A stretch of 64,000 nt of DNA, from the NCBI GenBank assembly GCA_964641695.1, contig CAZXKG010000001.1:1-64000 (forward strand). The letters are read 5' to 3'. The position numbers and the translations under genes are program-made. Of this stretch, positions 1 through 8,382 are shown one piece after another. This DNA is from RHKX01 sp964641695 (GTDB lineage: Bacteria > Actinomycetota > Thermoleophilia > Solirubrobacterales > 70-9). Position 1 is the first letter of the stretch. Each line of letters begins with the position of its first letter. Below the pieces are notes generated by a model. It was not told the origin of the DNA. It did not search any database and saw only the letters and a program-made list of their open reading frames with translations.

Positions 1-110
1 CTAAGAAGCTCCTCGCCAAGGCGAAGAAGACCGACAACCCCAAGAAGGCCAAGGCTCTTCGCAAGCAGGCGCGGAAGCTGAAGCAGCAGGCCGCCAAGCT
101 GGGGCGCTGA
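1..110 (+). CDS. C-terminal end of an unidentified Lys/Ala-rich protein
   Basis: The window opens inside a reading frame (codons from base 3) that ends at a TGA at 108-110. The 35 visible residues are almost entirely Lys, Ala, Leu, Gln and Arg (for example KKLLAKAKK and KQARKLKQQAAK), so the protein ends in a strongly basic, probably helical tail. No family can be named from this piece. The next gene starts four bases downstream, so the two may be co-transcribed. Confidence 0.5.
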   Translation, partial: KKLLAKAKKTDNPKKAKALRKQARKLKQQAAKLGR

Positions 111-113
111 AGA

Positions 114-1040
114 ATGGGCGCCCCTCAGAAAGCCACGGGGGGCAAGGTCGAGCGGGGCGGCAAGCCGATGCCGCCCCGCTACGACACGACCAAATCGGCT
201 CGTCCGCGGATTCTCGAGGCGGCACGCTCGGTTGCCAGCGAGCAGGGCTACGAGCGAACCAGGCTCTGTGACATCACCGAGCGCGCCGACATCTCCCACC
301 AGGGTTTCTACCTCCACTTCGCCAACAAGCGTCACGCGGTGGCGGCGGCGACCTCCGACTCCCTGGGGGCGATGGCGGCGATGCTGGCCAAGGAGTCCGA
401 GCAGGACGCCCTCTGGGCCGAGCGTCTCCTTGGCGACCTCGACCGCACCCTGGATGAGACCTACCCGACAGCGGACGGTCCCGATCGATGGCTCTACGAG
501 TACATGGTCGAGGTGATCAGCTCGAACACCTACGAGAAGACCAAGATCGTCGATCTGGTCGAGGTCTCCGGGGTGAGCCACGGCGACTTCTACCGCCGCT
601 GGGGCGGCAAGAAGCCGTGCCTTCAACGGATCTACGGAGGGGGGCTCGCTGGAATCGCGGAGCAGGTTGCCGAGGTGAAGGCACCGCTGCGGATCGCCGC
701 CCTGGGGGAGGCTCTCGCCGCCGAGCCGGATCGAGCGTTGCTGCTGGTCCGCGGTGCGACCTACCTGCCGACGGGCGCCGAGCCCGAGAGCGGCGTCGCG
801 ACCCAGGAGTCGTTCCCCGCCCTGGTCGATTCGTTGGTCGCCGAGGCGCTGGGCGCAGACCCGGCGTCCGAGCAGGTGGCGCTGCTATCCGGCGCGATCC
901 TGGAGGTGATCCGCTCGGCGGTGATCCGCGGCGATGCCGAATCGCTTCGTTCCGGTCTCATGCCGCTGGAGGGCGGATTCCTCTCGATGCAGTCTGAGGC
1001 GGACGAGCCCTCACGAAGCGACCTGAAGCTCGCCGCCTGA
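114..1040 (+). CDS. TetR-like regulator with two tandem helix-turn-helix segments
   Basis: A 308-residue protein. Residues about 31-78 form a TetR N-terminal DNA-binding domain (RILEAARSVASEQGYERT, then DITERADISHQGFYLHFANK). Residues about 129-175 repeat the same pattern (EKTKIVDLVEVSGVSHGDFY, then RRWGGKK). The two blocks align without gaps around a shared E-[RK]-T-[RK]...D..E....SH..FY core. A normal TetR protein has one such domain and about 200 residues, so this looks like a duplication; the ligand-binding part is residues about 180-300. A later ATG at 168 would remove 18 residues. Ligand and targets are unknown. Confidence 0.75.
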   Translation: MGAPQKATGGKVERGGKPMPPRYDTTKSARPRILEAARSVASEQGYERTRLCDITERADISHQGFYLHFANKRHAVAAATSDSLGAMAAMLAKESEQDALWAERLLGDLDRTLDETYPTADGPDRWLYEYMVEVISSNTYEKTKIVDLVEVSGVSHGDFYRRWGGKKPCLQRIYGGGLAGIAEQVAEVKAPLRIAALGEALAAEPDRALLLVRGATYLPTGAEPESGVATQESFPALVDSLVAEALGADPASEQVALLSGAILEVIRSAVIRGDAESLRSGLMPLEGGFLSMQSEADEPSRSDLKLAA

Positions 1041-1047
1041 GCGGCGC

Positions 1048-1062
1048 GAGGACCGAGTCCTC
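1048..1062. terminator. short hairpin between convergent genes
   Basis: GAGGAC and GTCCTC form a perfect 6-bp stem with a 3-base loop, 8 bases after the stop of the TetR-like gene and before the convergent gene at 1171-1740. There is no T-tract, so terminator function is only a suggestion. Confidence 0.3.
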
Positions 1063-1170
1063 CGAGGATTCAGGCTGACGGCCTGGCGCGCCGCTTCGTC
1101 ACGCCGCTGCCATGGCCGGAGCGAGCCCCAGGTCTTCCAGTCGACCAGGCGCGCCGTTCAGCGGGGCTCG

Positions 1171-1740
1171 TCAGTGCGCCTCGTCGGAGGCATGCGCGGG
1201 GGGGCGTGACTCCTCGGCGAGCGAGGTGATCTCCAACATCCCCCGGGCGGCACCCTCGAGTACGTCGGTCGCCTCGTTCGCCGAGCGGGCGTAGAGCTCG
1301 ACGAGCAGATGGATCACGATCATCTCCTCCTCGTGCTTGTGGAAGCGGACGTGGGTGAAGAACTCGCGCGTGCCGGCATCGCCGAAGGCGCCGTAGGTGA
1401 GGCTGTCGATCGCCTCCGGCCCCGAGCAGATCTCGACCAGGTCCTGGTCGACGGTGACGGTGCAGCTCGCTACCCAGGGCGTGCCGGCAACCAGCCGCTC
1501 CCAGCGATCCTCGACCGGGACGACGCGCCCGTCCTCGACTGAGAGGTGGGGCTGGTCGTGCATGCAGTCCAGACACTGGACGACGGCTTCCTGCACCTCG
1601 TCGATCCGTTCGGCGGGCTCGCCGCTCTCGGAGTCGATGCGGAGGATCGCGTCGTAGTGAACCTGTGCTTCGAGCCGCTGGGACCAGCAGCGATAACAGC
1701 GCAGCCAGGCGCTGCGATCGGTTTCCATGCGTTCACTCAT
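1171..1740 (-). CDS. hypothetical protein with two CxxC pairs
   Basis: A 189-residue soluble protein I do not recognise. It has CYRC at residues 15-18 and CLDC at 56-59, the spacing expected of a small zinc-ribbon-like metal site, followed by HDQPH. The rest is acidic, has no signal peptide or membrane helix, and ends in a disordered-looking tail containing PPAHASDEAH. It is convergent with the TetR-like gene and transcribed in the same direction as the downstream-lying mutase at 1853-3853, separated by about 110 bases. No function is proposed. Confidence 0.55.
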   Translation of the reverse strand: MSERMETDRSAWLRCYRCWSQRLEAQVHYDAILRIDSESGEPAERIDEVQEAVVQCLDCMHDQPHLSVEDGRVVPVEDRWERLVAGTPWVASCTVTVDQDLVEICSGPEAIDSLTYGAFGDAGTREFFTHVRFHKHEEEMIVIHLLVELYARSANEATDVLEGAARGMLEITSLAEESRPPAHASDEAH

Positions 1741-1852
1741 AGTCCGTCGCCCATTGTGGCGCTTCGGGCAAGCGGGCGGGCGGGGATGCGTTCGCCGCTG
1801 GCGAGGATCGTGCGGAACGCACGGGCGCGGGACCGCTCGCTCCCGGTGACGG

Positions 1853-3853
1853 TCAAGCGGGCTGACGGTCCCCGGAGCGCTCGCCGACGAGATCGGCGAT
1901 GTCGATCATGATCCGGTTCAGGTCGAAGTCCTTGGGCGTGTAGACGCGCTGGACACCCTGCGCCTCGAGCGCTCGCGCGTCGGCGGGGGGGATGATCCCG
2001 CCGACGACGACCGGCGCGTCGACGCCCGCCTCACCCAGCAGGTCGACCACCTTCGGCACCAGCGCCAGGTGCGATCCGGAGAGGATCGAGAGGCCGATCA
2101 CGTCGACGTCCTCCTGCACGGCGGAGGCGGCGATCTCCTCCGGGGTCAGGCGGATGCCCTGGTAGATGACCTCCATGCCGACGTCGCGCGCGCGGACGGC
2201 GATCTGCTCGGCGCCGTTGGAGTGCCCGTCGAGCCCCGGCTTGGCGACCAGGATCCGGATCGCGTGGCCGATCTCCCCGGCGACCTCGCGGACCTTCTCG
2301 CGGACCTCTCCGAGCAACGCCGGATCGCCGCCGGCGGCCGAGCCGTCGAGGCCGGTCGGACCGCGATAAGGGCCGAACACCTCGCGCAGGGTCTGCGCCC
2401 ACTCGCCGGTCGTCGCCCCCGCCTTGGCGGCCGCGATCGTGGCCGGCATCAGGTTCGCGGCCTGATCGCGAGCGGTTTCGGCCAGCTGCTCGAGCGCCGC
2501 CTTCACGGCATCCTCGTCGCGCTCGGCCTTCCACTCGCCGAGCGCCTCGATCCGCTCCTGCTCCACCTTCGGATCCGGGGTGAGAATGCCGCCGTCCTCG
2601 CCGACGGTCAGCGGCGAATCCTCGCTCTCGGTGTAGGAGTTCTGGCCGACCACGGTGAGCTCGTTGGACTCGATCCGCGAGAGGCGGTCGCGGTGGGACT
2701 CGACCAGGCGCGCCTTCATGTAGGCGACGGCCTCGCTGGTGATCGCGCCACCGTGCTCGGCGACGATCGCCATCTCCGCCCGCGATCCCTCGATCAGCTC
2801 CGAGACCAGGCCCTCCATCACCTTCGAGCCCTCGAAGATGTCGGGGTAGTCGAGCAGGTCGGTCTCGTTGGCGAGGATCTGCTGGATCCGCAGGCTCCAC
2901 TGCTGATCCCAGGGGCGGGGGAGGCCCAGGGCCTCGTTCCAGGCGGGGAGCTGGATCGCGCGGGCGCGGGCGTCGCGGCCGAGCGTCACCGCCAGGGCCT
3001 CGAGCACGATCCGCGGCACGTTGTTCTCCGGCTGCGCCTCGGTCAGGCCGAGCGAGTTGACCTGAACGCCGTAACGCATCCGCAGGTATCTGGGCTCGGT
3101 GACGCCGTATCGCTCGCGGCCGAGCTCCTCCCAGAGCTGCCCCATCGCGCGCAGCTTCGCGTGCTCCTCGATGAAGCGGACGCCGGCGTTGACGAAGAAG
3201 CTGATCCGGCCGAAGACCTTGGGGAAGTCCTCGTCGGAGACCTGGCCGCGGTCGCGGACCGAGTCGAGCACGGCGATCGCGTTGCTGAGGGCGTAGGCGA
3301 TCTCCTGCACCGGCGTCGCCCCCGCCTCCTGCAGGTGGTAGGAGCAGATGTTGATCGGGTTCCAGCTCGGGATCTCGTTGACGGTGAACGCGACCATGTC
3401 GGCGATCAGCCGCATCGAGGGCTCGGGCGGGAACGCGTAGGTCCCGCGCGAGAGGTACTCCTTGATGATGTCGTTCTGGGTCGTGCCCTTGAGCTGGTCG
3501 CGGGGGACGCCCTGATCGTCGGCGACGGCGACGTAGAGGCCGAGCAGCCAGGCGGCGGTCGCGTTGATCGTCATCGAGGTGTTCATCTCGCCGAGGGGGA
3601 TGCCGTCCAGAAGCGCCTCCATATCACCGCGGTGGGCGACCGAGACGCCGACCTTGCCGACCTCGCCGCGAGCGAGCACGGCGTCGGGGTCGTAGCCCGT
3701 CTGCGTCGGCAGATCGAAGGCGATCGAGAGACCGGTCTGCCCCTTGGCGAGGTTCTTGCGATAAAGCTCGTTGGATCGGCGGGCGTCGGAGTGACCGGCG
3801 TAGGTCCGCATCACCCAGGGTCGGTCGCGCTCTGGAAGTCGGTGCTCGCTCAT
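1853..3853 (-). CDS. ecm: ethylmalonyl-CoA mutase, MeaA type, adenosylcobalamin dependent
   Basis: A 666-residue single-chain acyl-CoA mutase. The large catalytic part covers residues 1 to about 500 and carries AFDLPTQTGYD, GTTQNDIIKEYLSRGT, NPINICSYHLQEAGATPVQE and LTEAQPENNV. The C-terminal B12 domain (about 530-660) has the DxHxxG signature, D542-G-H544-S-N-G, with His544 as the expected lower cobalt ligand. Domain order and wording of the motifs match the MeaA/Ecm family, which interconverts ethylmalonyl-CoA and methylsuccinyl-CoA in the ethylmalonyl-CoA pathway. Other mutases of the superfamily (methylmalonyl, isobutyryl) are less likely but not excluded by motif alone. No partner subunit or other pathway gene is visible nearby. 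A B12 uptake locus lies 26 kb away in the same window. Confidence 0.88.
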   Translation of the reverse strand: MSEHRLPERDRPWVMRTYAGHSDARRSNELYRKNLAKGQTGLSIAFDLPTQTGYDPDAVLARGEVGKVGVSVAHRGDMEALLDGIPLGEMNTSMTINATAAWLLGLYVAVADDQGVPRDQLKGTTQNDIIKEYLSRGTYAFPPEPSMRLIADMVAFTVNEIPSWNPINICSYHLQEAGATPVQEIAYALSNAIAVLDSVRDRGQVSDEDFPKVFGRISFFVNAGVRFIEEHAKLRAMGQLWEELGRERYGVTEPRYLRMRYGVQVNSLGLTEAQPENNVPRIVLEALAVTLGRDARARAIQLPAWNEALGLPRPWDQQWSLRIQQILANETDLLDYPDIFEGSKVMEGLVSELIEGSRAEMAIVAEHGGAITSEAVAYMKARLVESHRDRLSRIESNELTVVGQNSYTESEDSPLTVGEDGGILTPDPKVEQERIEALGEWKAERDEDAVKAALEQLAETARDQAANLMPATIAAAKAGATTGEWAQTLREVFGPYRGPTGLDGSAAGGDPALLGEVREKVREVAGEIGHAIRILVAKPGLDGHSNGAEQIAVRARDVGMEVIYQGIRLTPEEIAASAVQEDVDVIGLSILSGSHLALVPKVVDLLGEAGVDAPVVVGGIIPPADARALEAQGVQRVYTPKDFDLNRIMIDIADLVGERSGDRQPA

Positions 3854-4006
3854 GCGTGAATTGTAGGTCGCGGTGGGCGATCCGGGCCGATCACGGACGC
3901 CGGCCGACCGCTACTCCCGGCCGTTCGCCGTGTTCGCAACCTTCGAGGCAGCAAAGCCACGGGTGGGCATCGAGGTCCGTCGTGGTAGCTACCCTGCCCT
4001 CAGCTC

Positions 4007-4669
4007 ATGAAGCGAATTGCGATCACAGCCGTCCTCCTCGTGGCCCTCGCCGCCGCTGCGTCCGCGCCCGCGGCGATCACGATCCTCAAGCTCCCCTTCG
4101 ATTCCAAGGAGGAGGTCCGCCAGGTCAAGAAGCTCGGCGGCACCTCGAAGTCGCTGTGCAAGAAGAACTGGCGGGACAAGTCCTCGCTCGGCGTCGAGGT
4201 CAGGGGCGGGAAGCGCCACTGCCAGCTCGAGACCCCGGTGCTGGGCGACGCCGCCAAGCCGAATCAGATCGTCAAGGTGGTCGCGAAGGTCAACAAAGAC
4301 ACCCACAAGGGTGTGCTGAAAGCCACCTACGTCGGGGCGACGGTGCGCGCCAACCGCAAGACCGGATACGAGCTCAGGATCTACCCGAAGGTGCGCCGCT
4401 GGGAGCTGCTGAAGAGCGGCCTCGTGCTGGAGAAGGGCAAGGAGAGCAAGATCAAGCCCGCCCGGCAGAAGAACCGGCTGCAGATCGGCGCGATCGGCAA
4501 CGAGATCAAGATCAAGGTCAACGGGGTCAACCTGACGGCGTTCCGGGATCAGAGCGCCGAGGAGATCGACGGGCGCGGCACGGGCCTCACCTACGGGATC
4601 CGCAAGAGCGCCAAGAAGAAGAAGACCGCGACGGCCTTCTTCGACAACCTCAAGGTGCAGCTTCCCTGA
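4007..4669 (+). CDS. secreted Lys-rich protein of unknown function
   Basis: 220 residues. The first about 23 form a classic signal peptide (MKRIAITAVLLVALAAAASA). The mature part is basic, beta-rich in pattern, with two cysteines (LCKKNW and HCQLE) that could form a disulphide. Phrases such as ELRIYPKVRRWELL and a Val/Ile-rich second half resemble the concanavalin-like or LamG-type jelly rolls common in secreted actinobacterial proteins, but I cannot assign a family. It is divergent from the mutase gene and 17 bases upstream of clpS. Confidence 0.6.
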   Translation: MKRIAITAVLLVALAAAASAPAAITILKLPFDSKEEVRQVKKLGGTSKSLCKKNWRDKSSLGVEVRGGKRHCQLETPVLGDAAKPNQIVKVVAKVNKDTHKGVLKATYVGATVRANRKTGYELRIYPKVRRWELLKSGLVLEKGKESKIKPARQKNRLQIGAIGNEIKIKVNGVNLTAFRDQSAEEIDGRGTGLTYGIRKSAKKKKTATAFFDNLKVQLP

Positions 4670-4686
4670 TTCAATCCGGGGGAGCG

Positions 4687-4980
4687 ATGAGCACCACGGA
4701 GACGATCGAGCGCCCAGGTCTCGCGGGACCGGGATCGGGCCTGGGGGGGAACTGGCGTGTGATCGTCCGTAACGACGATCACAACACCTTCGAGCACGTT
4801 GCCCGCACCCTCGCCGCTGTCCTGCCGGGCCTCAGCTACAACAACGGCATGGCGTTCGCGAACACCATCCACAGCACCGGTCAGGCGATCGTCTGGTCCG
4901 GTCTGCGTGAGCCGGCCGAGCACTACTGGGAGTTGCTGGCCAACGCCGGCCTGACGATGGCCCCGCTCGAGAAGGGCTGA
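4687..4980 (+). CDS. clpS: ClpS-like ATP-dependent protease adaptor
   Basis: 97 residues. After a variable N-terminal tail the core from about residue 24 reads RVIVRNDDHNTFEHV, then FANTIHSTGQAIVWSG, then EPAEHYWELLANAGL. This follows the ClpS layout (NDD...F..V, VH..G.A, E.AE.......GL). ClpS hands N-degron substrates to ClpA or ClpC. The copy is short and divergent from the proteobacterial form, and no clp protease gene is near. The ATG at 4687 follows a GGGGGAGCG ribosome-binding sequence. Confidence 0.75.
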   Translation: MSTTETIERPGLAGPGSGLGGNWRVIVRNDDHNTFEHVARTLAAVLPGLSYNNGMAFANTIHSTGQAIVWSGLREPAEHYWELLANAGLTMAPLEKG

Positions 4981-5053
4981 GGAGCGAGGGAGAAGTCAGC
5001 TCTCCCATCGCGTGCCGAGGCGCAACTCGCCGTTGCGGAGAGCTTGGGCCTCC

Positions 5054-5068
5054 AGCCCTCTGAGGGCT
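5054..5068. terminator. hairpin between convergent clpS and ROK kinase
   Basis: AGCCCTC and GAGGGCT flank a single T, giving an effective 5-bp stem and 5-base loop in the 98-base gap between two converging genes. There is no T-tract, so termination is inferred from position only. Confidence 0.35.
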
Positions 5069-5078
5069 CGCGGTCAGC

Positions 5079-6056
5079 TCAGGCGTCTACCAGCAGCGCG
5101 GCTCCGAGCGCGCCGCCGAGGTCACCGAGCTGCGCGACCGTGAACTCCGGGGGGTTCTCGTGGTTGAAGAGGTTCCTTCCGGCGCGCTCCCAGATCTCCG
5201 GCCCGAGCCGCTCACCGAAGCGGACGCCGAGCCCGCCGCCGAGGATCACCACCTCGGGGTCGATCAGGTTGACGGCGGAGGCGATCCCCGCGCCGAGGGC
5301 CTTCACCGCGCGGTGGATCAGGTGCTTGGCCATCTCGTCGTCGTGGTCGAGCGCGCGCTCCCAGATGCCGCTGGTCAGGCGCGGCTTGTCGTGGTGCTCC
5401 ATGAGCTTGAACAGGTCGGTCTTCTCCCCGTCGGCGACCCTGCGCCGGGCCTCGGCCTCCATCGCCGAGCGTCCCGCGTAAGCCTCCATGCAGCCCTTGT
5501 TGCCGCAGGGACACTGGGCGCCACCGCGCTCGACGACCATGTGGCCGATCTCGCCCGCCGCACCGCGGCCATGCCAGGGCTTGCCGTCCAGGATCAAGCC
5601 ACCACCGACGCCGGTTCCCCAGAAGACGCCGAGGACGGAGTCGTGTCCGGCGCCGGCTCCGAGGACGTACTCGGCGTTGGTCGCGACGCCGACGTCGTTG
5701 CCGAGGGAGACGCCGACTGCGAGCGCCTCGCCGAGCTTGGCGCCGAGCGGGAAGCTGCCGGACCAGTCGGGGAGGTTGCCGGCGTTGGCGACGCTCCCGG
5801 CGGCCGAGTCGATGTCGCCCGGCGAGCCGACCCCGACTCCGGCCAGTGCGGCGGGCTCCACTCCCGCGGCGCCGGCGGCCTCGCGCAGCGCCTCGGCGAT
5901 CGCGTCCGCCACGCCCTGCGGGCCGGCGTCGTGCGGCGTCGGCCGGCGCGCGCTGCCCTGAACCACCTGGTCGGCGTCGACGACGATCGCCTGGATCTTC
6001 GTCCCGCCCAGGTCGACGCCGCCGCGCAGGCGTGGTCGCCTGCGTCCGATCGCCAT
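5079..6056 (-). CDS. ROK-family sugar kinase (probable glucokinase)
   Basis: About 325 residues. The N-terminal phosphate-binding loop is GVDLGGTKIQAIVVD. The catalytic region contains SLGNDVGVATNAEY, and the family zinc site is complete: a GHM histidine followed by CPCGNKGC and MEAYAGR. NLIDPEVVILGGG is the second nucleotide-binding segment. ROK proteins with this set phosphorylate glucose or related hexoses and lack the DNA-binding domain of ROK repressors, as here. The ATG at 6056 is chosen; in-frame GTG codons at 6059 and 6068 are alternatives. It is divergent from a second ROK kinase that leads into transketolase. Confidence 0.85.
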   Translation of the reverse strand: MAIGRRRPRLRGGVDLGGTKIQAIVVDADQVVQGSARRPTPHDAGPQGVADAIAEALREAAGAAGVEPAALAGVGVGSPGDIDSAAGSVANAGNLPDWSGSFPLGAKLGEALAVGVSLGNDVGVATNAEYVLGAGAGHDSVLGVFWGTGVGGGLILDGKPWHGRGAAGEIGHMVVERGGAQCPCGNKGCMEAYAGRSAMEAEARRRVADGEKTDLFKLMEHHDKPRLTSGIWERALDHDDEMAKHLIHRAVKALGAGIASAVNLIDPEVVILGGGLGVRFGERLGPEIWERAGRNLFNHENPPEFTVAQLGDLGGALGAALLVDA

Positions 6057-6267
6057 CACCTGGCCCACACGACGTAGATCGCCTCTCCGGGCTCGGGGAT
6101 CTCGACCACCGGGACTGAGATGTCGTAGGTCGCCACGCGCTGACCCTACCTCGGGATCCAGCGGCAGCGAAGCGGCTCGCAGCCCCTCGGCGATCCGTCC
6201 TGCTCGGCGCTATCGTCACGCGGGCGTTGTCCCGGTCCACCGCTCATCCCCACGCCAACCCGATCCG

Positions 6268-7239
6268 ATGAGCGACGAGTACGTCGGCGTCGACGTCGGG
6301 GGAACGAAGATCGCCGCGGCGACCCTGCGGGCGGGGGAGCTGGGGGAGGAGGTGCTGCAGCCGACCGACGCCACCGACGCCGATGCGCTGATCGAGGAGA
6401 TCTGCGAGTCGGTGGAGACGGCGCGCACTTCCGCGACCACGGCGATCGGGGTCGGCCTGCCGGCGGTGATGGACTTCGAGGCGGGGTGCGCCCGGCACGC
6501 GGTCAACGTGCCGCTCGAGAACGTCCCGATCAGGGATCTGCTCGCGGAGCGGACCGGGCTGCCCGTGTTCGTCGACAACGACGCGACCGTGGCGGCGATC
6601 GCGGAGGCGCACGATGCGTCGGGCGAGGTCGAGGTCGAGAACCTCGTCATGTTCACGATCGGCACCGGGGTCGGCGGTGGGATCGTCATCGGCGGTCGGC
6701 CGTACCGGGGGAGCAGCGGCGCTGCTGCCGAGCTCGGGCACATGCTGATCGGGCTGCGGATCGAGGAGGGCCCACCGCGGGCGGGCGCGTTCCCGCAGCT
6801 CGGGTCGCTGGAGTCGCTCGCCGCCGGCCGGGCGCTCGACGCGCTCGCCCGGGATGCCGCGCGGGAGCTTCCCGACTCGTTCATCGGCAGGCGACTGGCC
6901 GAGGGCGACGAGATCACCGGTCACGACGCCGTCGAGGGCGCCGAGGCCGGCGACGAGGTCGCGCTCGGGTTGCTGCGGCAGCTGGGTGAGCGGCTCGGGA
7001 TCGGGATCGCGAACGCGATCAACACGCTCGACCCCGACGTGGTCGCGATCGGCGGCGGCGTGTCGGTGGCCGGGGATCTGCTCGTCGAGCCGGCCAAGCG
7101 GGTCGCTCGCGAGTATGTGCTTACGGGGGTGGGGACGAAGACCGAGATCCGGCTTTCGAAGCACGGACCCGGCGCTGGGGTGCTGGGCGCCGCGCTGCTC
7201 GCGAAGCTGGAGATGAAACGACGAGAGAAAGCAGGCTGA
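6268..7239 (+). CDS. ROK-family kinase lacking the zinc-binding cysteines
   Basis: 323 residues with the ROK phosphate loop GVDVGGTKIAAATL, the catalytic FVDNDATVAAIAEAH, the glycine-rich FTIGTGVGGGIVIGG and the C-terminal NTLDPDVVAIGGG. The histidine of the zinc site is kept (AELGHMLIG), but the segment where CxCGxxGC should lie instead reads EEGPPRAGAFPQLGSLESLA. It is therefore a zinc-less ROK subfamily member. The stop codon overlaps the transketolase ATG (TGATG), so it is translationally coupled to pentose-phosphate genes. The substrate is probably a hexose or pentose derivative; this is not resolved by sequence. Confidence 0.8.
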   Translation: MSDEYVGVDVGGTKIAAATLRAGELGEEVLQPTDATDADALIEEICESVETARTSATTAIGVGLPAVMDFEAGCARHAVNVPLENVPIRDLLAERTGLPVFVDNDATVAAIAEAHDASGEVEVENLVMFTIGTGVGGGIVIGGRPYRGSSGAAAELGHMLIGLRIEEGPPRAGAFPQLGSLESLAAGRALDALARDAARELPDSFIGRRLAEGDEITGHDAVEGAEAGDEVALGLLRQLGERLGIGIANAINTLDPDVVAIGGGVSVAGDLLVEPAKRVAREYVLTGVGTKTEIRLSKHGPGAGVLGAALLAKLEMKRREKAG

Positions 7240-8372
7240 TGGCCCAGGGGAAGACGTACAACGACCTCGACCGACTCGCGGTCGACACGATCCGGACGCT
7301 GGCGATGGATGCCGTCCAGAAGGCCAACTCCGGTCACCCGGGCGCGCCGATGGGACTGGCGCCGGTCGGCTACGTCCTCTACTCGCAGCTCATGCGCCAC
7401 AACCCGGCGGATCCGACCTGGGCGAACCGCGATCGGTTCGTGCTCAGCGCCGGGCATGCCTGCATGCTGCAGTACGCCTGTCTGCACCTGAGCGGCTACG
7501 ACCTCTCGCTCGAGCAGATCGAGCAGTTCCGCCAGTGGGGCTCGCAGACGCCGGGACATCCCGAGTACGGGCACACGGCGGGCGTCGAGGTCTCGACCGG
7601 CCCGCTCGGGCAGGGGATCGCCAACGCCGTGGGCTTCGCGCTCGCCGAGGCGCACCTCGCCGCCGTCTACAACCGCCCCGCGGGGGAGATCGTCGATCAC
7701 CACACGTTCGCGATCTGCGGCGACGGCGACATGCAGGAGGGGGTCGCGAGCGAGGCCGCATCGTTGGCCGGTCACCTCGGGCTGGGCAAGTTGATCGCGA
7801 TCTACGACTCGAACCGGATCCAGATCGAGGGCTCGACCGACCTCGCCTACAGCGATGACGTCGGCGAGCGCTTCCGTTCCTACGGCTGGAGCGTTCACGA
7901 GCTCGAGATCGACGCCGGCCTCGAGACGATCGAGTCGGCGCTCGAGGAGGCGAAGGGCGTGACCGACGAGCCTTCGCTGGTGATCCTGCCCTCGCACATC
8001 GCCTACGGCAGCCCGAACAAGCAGGACAGCGCCTCCGCGCACGGAGCGCCGCTCGGCGACGAGGAGATCAGGCTGACCAAGGAGGCGCTCGGCTGGCCCT
8101 ACGAGGAGCCGTTCACGGTTCCCGCCGAGGTCGCCGAGCTGTTCGGGTCCGCGAAGCAGCGCGGGATCGAGGCCCAGCAGCAGTGGGAAGGGGTCTACGA
8201 GACCTACGCCCGCGAGCATCCGGAGCTGGCGCAGGAGTTCGAGCGCATCTCGGGTCGTCATCTGCCGGAGCTCCCGGCGGTCTCGGAGATGCCGTCCTTC
8301 GCTCCCGACGACGGCCCCGTCGCGACCCGCTCGGCAGGCGGCAAGGCGATCAACTGGTTCGCCCCCAGGGTG
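7239..8372 (+). CDS. tkt: transketolase, N-terminal part (ends at assembly gap)
   Basis: 378 codons up to the gap. It contains the thiamine-diphosphate half of transketolase: ANSGHPGAPMGLAPVGYVLY, DRFVLSAGHACMLQY, STGPLGQGIANAVG, and the GDGDMQEG motif followed by the metal-binding DSNRIQIEG loop. Transketolase moves two-carbon units between sugar phosphates in the non-oxidative pentose phosphate pathway. The piece ends at GKAINWFAPRV, exactly where the family continues into PELIGGSADLA, which is found after the gap. The gene overlaps the ROK stop by one base. Confidence 0.92.
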
Positions 8373-8382
8373 NNNNNNNNNN
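8373..8382. other. assembly gap (10 N) inside transketolase
   Basis: Ten N bases. The flanking pieces do not simply abut: the right-hand side repeats, with different sequence, the 17 residues already present on the left before the shared PELIGGSADLA motif. Counting the Ns, the two frames are not in register. Confidence 0.95.

Noticed and set aside
2069..3859. 596-codon open frame antisense to the mutase gene
   Set aside because: Long antisense frames are expected in DNA this GC-rich. The translation is Val/Asp/Leu/Arg-rich with no recognisable motif, while the opposite strand encodes a full ethylmalonyl-CoA mutase.
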